Shown here in pieces: positions 13,921-21,186 of a stretch of 25,883 nucleotides of DNA. Position 1 is the stretch's first letter; each line of letters starts with the position of its first letter. The notes below the pieces were generated by a model that saw nothing but the letters and a program-made list of their open reading frames with translations, did not search any database and was not told the DNA's origin. This DNA is from Leptofilum sp050292445 (GTDB lineage: Bacteria; Chloroflexota; Anaerolineae; Promineifilales; Promineifilaceae): positions 1 to 25,883 of the forward strand of contig JBNKLQ010000060.1 of the NCBI GenBank assembly GCA_050292445.1. Reading direction: 5' to 3'. The translations under genes and the position numbers were made by a program.

Positions 13921-16590
13921 TCACTGCAAAATGCCCATTTCGCGAGCGCGAATGACAGCCTGGGTGCGATTATCCACGCCGAGTTTACTGTACAGATTTT
14001 TGAGGTGCGTGCGGACGGTGTTTTTGGAGATAAATAGCTTACTTTCGATCTCTTTGTTGGTAAGACCGGCTGCCAGTTCATTGAGGACATCCCATTCTCG
14101 TTCGGTGAGCAGGTCGGCATGCATACCGGTGGCCGTCGCCGATTCTGAAGGCTGCGGAAAGGCAGCAAGAATGCGCCGCACATAATTCGGGTCAGCGTAA
14201 TTAACCTGAAGGAGAAGCATCTGCAACGGCCGTCCAAAACGGACGAACGTACGAATGTAACCGCCCGGCTGCGCCAGGTTGAGGGCCGATTGCAGCGAAC
14301 TGAGCGCGGCCGTTTGCTTGCCCATCATGTCAAAGGTGAGCGCCTGCAAAATGTGTATTTCCAGGACGCCTTGTGTATACCCTGCGGTTTGCAGCATATC
14401 CTGTAAATACGCCAGCAAGCTGGCTATCTGGGGCAAAGCAGTGGTATCGCCAGTCTCGCGAGCCTCGGCAAGACGAACTTCCGCCAGCAGACGATAGTAG
14501 GAACACTGGCTGTATGCCGGACGATCCTGTAGCTGATACCCCGAGGCATTGGCCCAACGAACGGCCGTTGCCAACTTGCCCATCTGCATATAATAATTCG
14601 CCCGAATCGCTTCACTGGTTTCTGAGATCCCCGCAAGATTTGCTGGACGAATGAGGGCAACCAAATCGTCTAAAATGGTTTCCGCTTTATCAGAGTCTCC
14701 TTGCAAAATGGCAATCGAAGCCTCACCCAGATTGGCCTCAATAGAAACATCGGTGATGCCGGTGCGATTACCCAGCACCACACTCCGATGAAAATAGGCA
14801 GCCGCCTCTTCAATCTCGTTCCATTCAAAATGGAGACCGCCCAGCCCGTTGATCATCAAGCCAGCCATTGGGCTGGCAGACTCCGCTTCCTCGACCAAAC
14901 GCATACCGGATCGGTAAATTTGCTCTGCCTCGGTTAAATTGGCACGGTTCCATGCCAGATTTGCTTGAATTTGCAATGTTTGCAGCCACATACTCAAATC
15001 GGTTTCGCTGTCTATAACCAGCTTTTCCTGCAGCGTCTCGATCGCCTCTTGGGCTTTGGCCAGGTGACCTGTTTCATAATGGTTAATGGCCAGTTGCAAA
15101 TGGGCAATGTTTTGCACCGCCGGATCGATAGCAGACAGAAACGGCCGTGCTGCTTCTAACAAAGCCAGTGCCTGCTGATAGTTCCCATCGTTGCGGGCCA
15201 GAATTGCATGCAAAATAGATATTTCGGTTTGCAGCACCTTGGGCAGGTTGGCACCGTCCGCCACCAGCGCCAAATAAGCTTGCAACGCCTGAACCTCACC
15301 TACAATCATATGTGCGGCGCCAATTAAAAATGCTGCACGCGGATGTCGCCGAATGGCGGATTGGGGCAAGGCGCGCCCCCATTGGCGTATCAGACCAGCG
15401 CCGCTTTGAGCCCACAACATGCTGGCCGGTGTCGCGGCAATGATCTGGGCGGTGCGATCAAAATCGTTGGCCTGAAGCGTATGGCGAATGGCATCGGCGC
15501 GCTGCGCCCGCGCCAGAAACCAATCGGCCGCACGATGATGAAGTGCCGCAATCTCCGTTTCGGCCGCATCCCGCTTCAGGCGATCCCGCAGCAAGTCGGC
15601 AAACAAATGATGATACCGATACCAGCGCCGCTGATTGTCCAAGGGAATCAGGAACAAATTAATTTGTTCCAGGGTATCGAGCATTTGCTGGCTTCCCGAC
15701 TGATCGAGCAGATGATCGCATAATGCTGCATCAAATCGCTCTAGAATCGACGTGTGCAGTAAAAAGCGCTGCATCGCCACCGATTGGTGAGACAGCACTT
15801 CGGACAGCAGATAGTCGGTGACCAGCCTGTCGCTGCCCGTGAAGCTGCTAATGTGGGCCTCGGGGTTTTCATAACCGCGCAGAGACATGACGGCAAGCTG
15901 CAACCCGGCCACCCAGCCTTCGGTGCGCGACTCAAGTGTGGACACGGCCGTTTTCCCCAAATCTAATCCCATCGTCTGCTGCAAAAAATCGCGCGCCTCC
16001 TGCCCCAGAAAGCGCAAATCATCGGCGCGAATGTCGGTAAGCTGGTTACGCACCCGCCAGCGGGGCAGCGCTAGCGGAGGAGCCGCGCGGCTGGTCAGTG
16101 CCAGATGGATTGTCGGTGGCAAATAATCCACCAACACCTCCAGGGTCGCGTGAATTGCTGGTTCGGTAATGACATGGTAATCATCCAGAACCAGAATAAT
16201 GGGCTGACGCATGGTTGTTAATTCGTTTAACAGGGCACGCGTTAATCCATCGGGGTCAGGGGATTGCAGACTGGTCAGCGTAGACATGAGCCCTTCCCCA
16301 AAATCAGGTTGGATGGTTTGAATTGCGGCAACCAGGTAAGTAAGGAACCGGCTCAGATCGTTATCGTTGCTGTCTAAAGAGACCCAACAAGCGTGATGCG
16401 TCGCCGCTGCCTGCTGCAAACAGGCGGTGATTAACGTGGTTTTGCCAAAGCCAGCCGGGGCAGATATCAGCGTTACTTTTCGCCCCTGCTGCAAACCTTG
16501 TACAAACCGGTCGGTCAGGCGCGGGCGTACCACCAGATTAGGTCGCAGCGGCGGAATATATAGCTTGTTGTTCAACAATATTTCGGACAC
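13921..16590 (-). CDS. LAL-family (MalT-like) ATP-dependent LuxR regulator
   Basis: An 889-residue STAND transcription activator. Walker A is S-A-P-A-G-F-G-K-T-T (43-52), Walker B is I-L-V-L-D-D-Y-H-V-I (D136-D137), a winged-helix-like STAND part follows (L-L-H-T-S-I-L-E-R-F), then TPR-type helices, and the last 66 residues are a LuxR HTH (L-L-T-E-R-E-W...N-K-E-I...S-K-N-T-V-R-T-H-L-K-N-L-Y-S-K-L). Such proteins bind an inducer through the TPR part, oligomerise with ATP and activate nearby promoters. The GTG start at 16590 gives the family N-terminus (L-L-N-N-K-L-Y-I-P) and lies six bases after a TATAAT, so the mRNA is probably leaderless. The inducer is unknown. Confidence 0.9.
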   Translation of the reverse strand: MSEILLNNKLYIPPLRPNLVVRPRLTDRFVQGLQQGRKVTLISAPAGFGKTTLITACLQQAAATHHACWVSLDSNDNDLSRFLTYLVAAIQTIQPDFGEGLMSTLTSLQSPDPDGLTRALLNELTTMRQPIILVLDDYHVITEPAIHATLEVLVDYLPPTIHLALTSRAAPPLALPRWRVRNQLTDIRADDLRFLGQEARDFLQQTMGLDLGKTAVSTLESRTEGWVAGLQLAVMSLRGYENPEAHISSFTGSDRLVTDYLLSEVLSHQSVAMQRFLLHTSILERFDAALCDHLLDQSGSQQMLDTLEQINLFLIPLDNQRRWYRYHHLFADLLRDRLKRDAAETEIAALHHRAADWFLARAQRADAIRHTLQANDFDRTAQIIAATPASMLWAQSGAGLIRQWGRALPQSAIRRHPRAAFLIGAAHMIVGEVQALQAYLALVADGANLPKVLQTEISILHAILARNDGNYQQALALLEAARPFLSAIDPAVQNIAHLQLAINHYETGHLAKAQEAIETLQEKLVIDSETDLSMWLQTLQIQANLAWNRANLTEAEQIYRSGMRLVEEAESASPMAGLMINGLGGLHFEWNEIEEAAAYFHRSVVLGNRTGITDVSIEANLGEASIAILQGDSDKAETILDDLVALIRPANLAGISETSEAIRANYYMQMGKLATAVRWANASGYQLQDRPAYSQCSYYRLLAEVRLAEARETGDTTALPQIASLLAYLQDMLQTAGYTQGVLEIHILQALTFDMMGKQTAALSSLQSALNLAQPGGYIRTFVRFGRPLQMLLLQVNYADPNYVRRILAAFPQPSESATATGMHADLLTEREWDVLNELAAGLTNKEIESKLFISKNTVRTHLKNLYSKLGVDNRTQAVIRAREMGILQ

Positions 16591-16596
16591 AAAGTG

Positions 16597-16624
16597 ATTA
16601 TAGGTGAAGGCAAGGGGAGGACAA
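16597..16624 (-). promoter_or_regulatory. Promoter of the LAL gene, leaderless geometry
   Basis: On the minus strand TTGTCC (16624-16619), a 16-base spacer and TATAAT (16602-16597). The GTG start codon follows six bases later, about where transcription should begin. No ribosome-binding site fits between them. Confidence 0.6.
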
Positions 16625-16696
16625 AATGATCCCTACGCCTTTTTAATGAGAACTGGCAATTTTATGACAACTTAATCGCAAGCTCCGGATCTGCTT

Positions 16697-17497
16697 TTAT
16701 GAACGCTGACCAGCCACCTCCCCTGTTGGCATCCAACGCACCCAAAGCCAAAGTCCGATGACCACCAGCAAATTGATCAGCAAGACGGGTAGCGAATAGC
16801 CTAAAATAGGCTGGAACCAGAAAGTGCCCCTGTCCACACCAGCGATGATGAATGGATCAGCCACAACCATGAGGATGCCGGTAAATATACTGCCCAGCAG
16901 CGTGGTGCCCAACCAAAACAATCGCGTGCGCCAGGATGGCAGCAGGCGCAAGCCCAAAGCCAGGCAGGCGGCAAAGGCTAAGGCCAGCGGGATTTCAACG
17001 GCCGTTTTCACCATCCCGAGCTGCACTGCCACATCATATTCATCCCCACCGGTACGCATCGGCGCACGCAAGTAATATAAAACGGCCGTCAAAGAAGCAG
17101 CCAAGGAAAAAGCCAACCCAATTTGCCGCCAACTGCGCCAGCTGCTGCGCGTGGCAACAAATAGCCCCAGTGCCGCACCTAATAAGCCCGCAAGCGGCCC
17201 GGCGGCGGCTGATACAGCCCTTTCCGTTTTGCCCACAAGCGGAGAACTCAATTTCAACCAGCCTGGTTCTCCTTCAGCACCACGCGTTTCCACCCATTCT
17301 GCCGGGTTTGCCGGTGGTATCTCCCACACTTGCACCAGCTTGGTAAAGCCCCAAACCGGTTCAAGGCCCAATAGTTGGAAAGCCAAATGGTGGCCACCCT
17401 CATGGGTTGCCTGGCTGAGGATATTGACCAACATGGCCAATGCCAGTAACGTCAAAAATCTTATCTGATGCAAACTATCTCTTTCATCGGTTTTCAT
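16697..17497 (-). CDS. HExxH membrane protein, M50-like
   Basis: A 266-residue polytopic membrane protein. Its first helix carries A-T-H-E-G-G-H-H (H32, E33, H36), the zinc HExxH motif in the membrane position typical of site-2-protease-like M50 enzymes. A-A-A-G-P-L-A-G follows after a soluble loop, similar to the A-G-P-x-A/N element of that family. The third zinc ligand is not clear, so the enzyme may be inactive or divergent. The ATG at 17497 comes two bases after the stop of the upstream CPBP gene, so translation is coupled. It is the last gene of the run of membrane proteins before the LAL gene. Confidence 0.7.
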   Translation of the reverse strand: MKTDERDSLHQIRFLTLLALAMLVNILSQATHEGGHHLAFQLLGLEPVWGFTKLVQVWEIPPANPAEWVETRGAEGEPGWLKLSSPLVGKTERAVSAAAGPLAGLLGAALGLFVATRSSWRSWRQIGLAFSLAASLTAVLYYLRAPMRTGGDEYDVAVQLGMVKTAVEIPLALAFAACLALGLRLLPSWRTRLFWLGTTLLGSIFTGILMVVADPFIIAGVDRGTFWFQPILGYSLPVLLINLLVVIGLWLWVRWMPTGEVAGQRS

Positions 17498-17499
17498 GT

Positions 17500-18222
17500 T
17501 TATTCCGTCCGTCTATTTTTGAGAAGGACAAATACCAGCCCCAATAGAAATTCAGCGGCAGGCAGTGCATACAAGCTCCATTGCGGCGGGTTATCCCAGT
17601 TACCGACAAACAGCAGCCAGACTACATTATAGGCGTAATGAATGGGAAATATGAGCAGGAAAATCATGCCAGAAGCATAACGAACGCTGCCCCATAGCCA
17701 CCCGACAAAAAAGCGAGACACCATGCCGCTCACGCCCTGCCGGGCATGAAATAGGCCAAAAAGCAAGGAGGAGGCCAGCAGCGCCATTCGCGAAGAATAT
17801 CGTTTTTCGAGAAAACCGAACAACAGCCCGCGAAAGTACAGCTCCTCGGCAAGAACGACGAGTAGATTGATTAGCAACCCCCAGGCAATCCCTGACGTCC
17901 ATGGTCTTAAGGCAGAAATGCGAATGACAAACAGGTAGAAAAGTATGTATAGGACAAAGATAATGAGACCTAGAAGCAGGTGCAGCTTCAATGTCTCGCG
18001 GCGAACCTGTAATCCTAACCCGGCCCGATCCAGCTTGCTGATAGGCAGCAAACTAAGTACCGCAATAAAAAAGGCCAGATTAATAAGTAAATTGCCGGTA
18101 GTTTCTGGGTTTAGATTGAGCAGTGACGCAGCGACAACCCCGGCAGCCATGCCCAAAATGGGGATGAGGATGAGCCACAGCACATTGAGGGGGAACGGCC
18201 GTTTCACATCTTGCTGGTTCAT
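17500..18222 (-). CDS. CPBP intramembrane metalloprotease
   Basis: A 240-residue protein with about seven transmembrane helices of the CPBP/ABI (CAAX-processing-like) family. Motif 1 is E-E-L-Y-F-R-G (E126, E127, R131), motif 2 is F-G-L-F-H (H159), and a late I-H-Y-A-Y-N (H195) is motif-3-like, so the active site looks complete. Bacterial members are linked to peptide maturation, bacteriocin self-immunity and regulated proteolysis; the substrate here is unknown. The ATG at 18222 has GGAGG six bases upstream. It is coupled to the HExxH gene downstream and is one of three CPBP genes within 4 kb. Confidence 0.87.
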   Translation of the reverse strand: MNQQDVKRPFPLNVLWLILIPILGMAAGVVAASLLNLNPETTGNLLINLAFFIAVLSLLPISKLDRAGLGLQVRRETLKLHLLLGLIIFVLYILFYLFVIRISALRPWTSGIAWGLLINLLVVLAEELYFRGLLFGFLEKRYSSRMALLASSLLFGLFHARQGVSGMVSRFFVGWLWGSVRYASGMIFLLIFPIHYAYNVVWLLFVGNWDNPPQWSLYALPAAEFLLGLVFVLLKNRRTE

Positions 18223-18256
18223 CAAATACCTCCAAAATATAGGATGCTGTTGTTAT

Positions 18257-19102
18257 TTAGTCGCTTGTCGCCAGCATCGGCTGCCGCTGGCGCATCATCC
18301 ACACCCCCAAAACAAGGGCCACAATCACATTAAAACCCACGAGCATCCAGTAGCCAGGGTCTGGCGTATTTGGTTCCAATGTGAAAGGCGGGAACAGAGG
18401 CATGGCCGTGTTAGACATGGCATGAGCCAGCCAGGGCACCAGCAACTTCTTGCCGCTTGCATTGTACAACCAACCCAACTGTACCGAAAAAGCAATAGCA
18501 AATAGCCAGAAACCAAGAAACGGATAGAAATTATGCAGGTCGCTGCCGGGCATGAACCAGAGCGGCAAATGCCAAACACCCCACACCACGCCGATGATAA
18601 GGCTGGCACCAGTGACGCCATACTTTTCTTGCAGCGGCTCCTGAGCATAGCCTCGCCAGCCGAACTCTTCTTGACCGCCGCCCAGTAGAAAGATAAACAG
18701 GAAGTAGGGAACGGCCGCAACAATTGCAGGCACCGGCAAATCATCCGGCAACAAAGTTGCGGGCAGCACCTGGATGCCAAGGCCAGTGGTCAGATAGTAC
18801 GGAATCATAATCGCCAGCAGCGGCAGCAGCAACCCGGCCCCAATCCAGATCGATTTGACGCGAAAGTCAAACCCTTTGCGGATGAATGCCCAAACGCTAG
18901 ACCCGCCCCCTTCCCGTGCCAGCAAAACAGAAGCAACAATCAGCGGCATAAAAGCGCCAAGAGCAACGGTGGCGTAGGAATAAAGCTGCGTGTCAAATGG
19001 CAGGGTAATAAGGTCATAATTGACCAGAACTGTGGGCAGCCACAGCAGCCAGGACAAGGAAACAACAAGTGCAAAGAAGGGTCCCACACGTCGATTTTTC
19101 AT
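18257..19102 (-). CDS. CPBP intramembrane metalloprotease (second)
   Basis: A 281-residue CPBP-family membrane protein with about eight helices. Motif 1 is Q-E-E-F-G-W-R-G (E145, E146, R150), motif 2 is W-G-V-W-H-L-P (H178) and the late motif is L-A-H-A-M-S-N (H227). This G-W-R-G-Y / W-H-L-P form is the common large bacterial subgroup, distinct from the first copy at 17500, so the two are not recent duplicates. GAGGAG precedes the ATG at 19102. The next gene starts 34 bases downstream, so they are likely cotranscribed. Confidence 0.88.
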   Translation of the reverse strand: MKNRRVGPFFALVVSLSWLLWLPTVLVNYDLITLPFDTQLYSYATVALGAFMPLIVASVLLAREGGGSSVWAFIRKGFDFRVKSIWIGAGLLLPLLAIMIPYYLTTGLGIQVLPATLLPDDLPVPAIVAAVPYFLFIFLLGGGQEEFGWRGYAQEPLQEKYGVTGASLIIGVVWGVWHLPLWFMPGSDLHNFYPFLGFWLFAIAFSVQLGWLYNASGKKLLVPWLAHAMSNTAMPLFPPFTLEPNTPDPGYWMLVGFNVIVALVLGVWMMRQRQPMLATSD

Positions 19103-19154
19103 AAAAACAACTCCTCAATTTTGATTATGGAACAGATTGATGATTTGATGGTTG

Positions 19155-19847
19155 CTAATTAACCGGGCTTTTTGTAACTGCCGTCACGTCAACGGGTACG
19201 TGTTTACGGCGCAGTGGTTTCATGCCAAACAGAACCCGGCTGAACGAGTGTTGCTTAATGAGCTCACACAGGGCCAGGGTTAATACCAGAGCAGCGGTGC
19301 TAATCAAAGTATAGTTGATGAGCACGTTGCCAGACCATTGCAAAACATAGTAACCAACGATAACAATCACAGTTTGGTGCAGAATGTAAAATGGATAGGC
19401 AATTTCGCTAGCGTAGCGCAGCCACGGCCGTTTCTGGTTCAAGTATTGCGCACTATAGCCCAACATCGCCACAATCCAGCCCCATTCGCTAACGCCCCGC
19501 GTCGTTATCCAACTGCTAATGCGCTCGATGTACACTTGTGGCGGCACAATTACCAGGATACCAAACAATAATGGCAGAAAAAGCCGCTTGAACCGCTCCG
19601 ACACGTATTGCCGGGGTGTGCGGAAAAACAGGGCGTAGTAAGTGCTGGCTCCGGCCAGCAAAAACAGGAGCGGCATGTGCCACTGGTGCACAAAAACAAC
19701 GAACCATTCCAGACCAACACTTAACTGTTCACTGCGTACATGCCATCTTTCCCAGGCCGCAAAAATCATGGCGGTATGGAAAAAGATGAGCAGCAGCACC
19801 GCCATATCTCGCTGCAAGAACAGGTCTAAAACGGCCGTTTCAATCAT
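19155..19847 (-). CDS. Acyltransferase-3 family protein, internally shortened
   Basis: A 231-residue membrane protein. The N-terminal half matches acyltransferase 3 (A-V-L-L-L-I-F-F-H-T-A-M-I-F with the catalytic-type His, W-H-M-P-L-L-F-L-L-A-G, R-F-K-R-L-F-L-P-L-L-F-G), and the C-terminal half is the usual A-S-E-I-A-Y-P-F-Y-I-L-H-Q segment. Intact members are about 360-400 residues; the middle block of helices between P-P-Q-V-Y-I-E-R and the C-terminal part is missing. The usual L-D-x-L-R opening is also replaced, near an ACGGCCGT copy (19831-19838). Neither the ATG at 19847 nor a TTG at 19877 has a good ribosome site. Probably a degraded gene, though the frame is open. Confidence 0.6.
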   Translation of the reverse strand: MIETAVLDLFLQRDMAVLLLIFFHTAMIFAAWERWHVRSEQLSVGLEWFVVFVHQWHMPLLFLLAGASTYYALFFRTPRQYVSERFKRLFLPLLFGILVIVPPQVYIERISSWITTRGVSEWGWIVAMLGYSAQYLNQKRPWLRYASEIAYPFYILHQTVIVIVGYYVLQWSGNVLINYTLISTAALVLTLALCELIKQHSFSRVLFGMKPLRRKHVPVDVTAVTKSPVN

Positions 19848-19942
19848 GTCTTCAGAATAAAAAATTTTCGGCAACAAGGGATCAGGTAGGAGGAGGAAAT
19901 GTGTTGCACAAATGGGATGAGGCTGCTGCTCCTCCGGGGAGA

Positions 19943-19978
19943 GTAGGCCATCTACATCTCAAGATGTAGATGGCCTAC
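19943..19978. repeat. Perfect 17-bp hairpin with two-base loop
   Basis: GTAGGCCATCTACATCT (19943-19959), CA, then its exact complement (19962-19978). It lies just downstream of the 76-aa protein gene and before the acyltransferase. On the plus strand a TTTTT run follows, but no plus-strand gene feeds it; on the minus strand no T-run follows. A palindromic repeat or transcript-end protector fits better than a classic terminator. Confidence 0.6.
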
Positions 19979-19986
19979 AAAGTTTT

Positions 19987-20217
19987 TCACAAGTTAGCGT
20001 TTGTCGTTGAATCCCTCGACTGCTTATTGAGCGAGTGCAAGGGCAGCGAGAGGTCCCGAATCTGGGCCAGCAGGCCGTGAAGTTCAGCCTGGTCGCGGAC
20101 GGTTACCATGAGTACCGTTTCGCCGTTGTCCGTATGCATCACCGTACTGTTCTGGCACCAGGTGAAATAGCCGCTGTTGGCATGGCCTTTTACGCGAATC
20201 TCGTATTTTTCAGGCAT
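19987..20217 (-). CDS. Conserved small protein, unknown function
   Basis: A 76-residue protein: Y-E-I-R-V-K-G-H, then W-C, G-E-T-V-L-M-V-T-V-R-D-Q-A-E-L-H-G-L-L-A-Q-I-R-D-L-S-L-P, ending in a polar tail. From memory, this pattern (short beta strands, then D-Q-A-x-L-H-G-L-L and a helix) recurs as a small uncharacterised protein in Chloroflexi and Actinobacteria, often near membrane-protein or regulator genes. The ATG at 20217 has GAGG nine bases upstream; the GTG at 20238 is less likely. It lies 20 bases after the CPBP gene and is probably in one operon with it. Confidence 0.78.
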   Translation of the reverse strand: MPEKYEIRVKGHANSGYFTWCQNSTVMHTDNGETVLMVTVRDQAELHGLLAQIRDLSLPLHSLNKQSRDSTTNANL

Positions 20218-20237
20218 CTCATTTATCCTCGTAGCCA

Positions 20238-21056
20238 CTACATCAGCCCCAAGACCATTCCCAAAACCAAGAGCAGCGGCAATCCGTTGTAAAGCCAGTG
20301 CATGATGATGGCAGGCGTACTATTCTGGCGACGTTGGCTCACATAGGCGATGACCAGGCAGACCGCCAGCAGCGACACGATGGCCCAGGGATAGAAAGGG
20401 ACGTGAAACAGCGTCCACATCAGGCCGTGAATGACCCAGGTGTAACGGCCGTGTTCCAATTCTTGTCGCGGTAAAATCAAACCACGCCACCATAACTCTT
20501 CGCCAAAGATGTTAAAAAAGAGGGCGGTGGCGTACAGAATGAACGCGCCCCAATTGCCTACCAGCGATGTGCCCACAAAATCCGTGAAAACGGCCGTAGA
20601 CAACGTCACTCTGGGGTCCAGCATAGGTGGGAAGAAACTGGGTGGGGCAATGGCCGGAATGGCAGCAAGCAATTGCCGTGTCACCCCTGGCAACAGACCA
20701 CCAGCCAAAAAGGTGATGAGGAAACCGCCAACCGTCCACAGCCAGTCCCGCCGGCTCAACCGGTGTAGTCGGAAGCGCGCCCGCAGCCCGGCCCAGGTCA
20801 TCGAGATGCCCTCCTGTTGCACAAAGCCAAAAGCCAGGGCAAAAAGAATCGCAGACGGCACGGTGAAGCTGACAATGAAAGCTTCATATTGCGTCAGGCC
20901 AGCTGCCATCAGGGTAGGTATGCCCCAGTAAATGGCCAGTCGAAATCCCAACGCGGGCAAGGCAAAAAAGAAAATCGCTTTCCACAGCGGCAGCGGGCGA
21001 AGGCTGCCTTTAACATTCGTGGATAGGTCTGTATGAGAAGTTGTACTCAGGTTCAT
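20238..21056 (-). CDS. CPBP intramembrane metalloprotease (third)
   Basis: A 272-residue polytopic protein of the CPBP family: F-G-E-E-L-W-W-R-G (E186, E187, R191), T-L-F-H-V-P (H218) and I-M-H-W-L-Y-N-G (H253), so all three motifs are present. About eight helices and an N-terminal cytoplasmic stretch of about 20 residues. I start at the ATG at 21056 because AGGAG lies just upstream; the frame is open to 21134 but that part has no ribosome site. It is the first gene downstream of the second LAL regulator. Its ribosome-binding site lies in one arm of an 11-bp inverted repeat. Confidence 0.87.
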   Translation of the reverse strand: MNLSTTSHTDLSTNVKGSLRPLPLWKAIFFFALPALGFRLAIYWGIPTLMAAGLTQYEAFIVSFTVPSAILFALAFGFVQQEGISMTWAGLRARFRLHRLSRRDWLWTVGGFLITFLAGGLLPGVTRQLLAAIPAIAPPSFFPPMLDPRVTLSTAVFTDFVGTSLVGNWGAFILYATALFFNIFGEELWWRGLILPRQELEHGRYTWVIHGLMWTLFHVPFYPWAIVSLLAVCLVIAYVSQRRQNSTPAIIMHWLYNGLPLLLVLGMVLGLM

Positions 21057-21063
21057 GATCTTT

Positions 21064-21130
21064 CTCCTAGAATAATTTTGTTCGGCCACAACTTTCAAAC
21101 GGTGGCTCACTAATACAGGTATTCTAGGAG
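21064..21130. promoter_or_regulatory. 11-bp inverted repeat covering a ribosome-binding site
   Basis: CTCCTAGAATA (21064-21074) is exactly complementary to 21120-21130, with a 45-base loop. On the minus-strand mRNA one arm is the AGGAG of the CPBP gene at 21056 and the other is its anti-Shine-Dalgarno partner, so the hairpin could hide the ribosome site. It could also be a DNA operator. Confidence 0.45.
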
Positions 21131-21148
21131 GCAAAAGGGTGGGTGGTC

Positions 21149-21167
21149 ACCACTCCAACGGAGTGGT
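21149..21167 (-). terminator. Hairpin after the second LAL gene
   Basis: ACCACTCC, AAC, GGAGTGGT: an eight-pair stem with three-base loop, 20 bases after the LAL stop. GTGGT recurs at 21143, 21163 and 21175, so it may serve as protein-binding repeats instead of, or in addition to, ending the transcript. Confidence 0.4.
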
Positions 21168-21186
21168 AAAGCGGGTGGTTTTTAGG

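Noticed and set aside
15343..15723. Plus-strand frames inside the first LAL gene
   Set aside because: Shadows of a high-GC coding frame; low-information composition.
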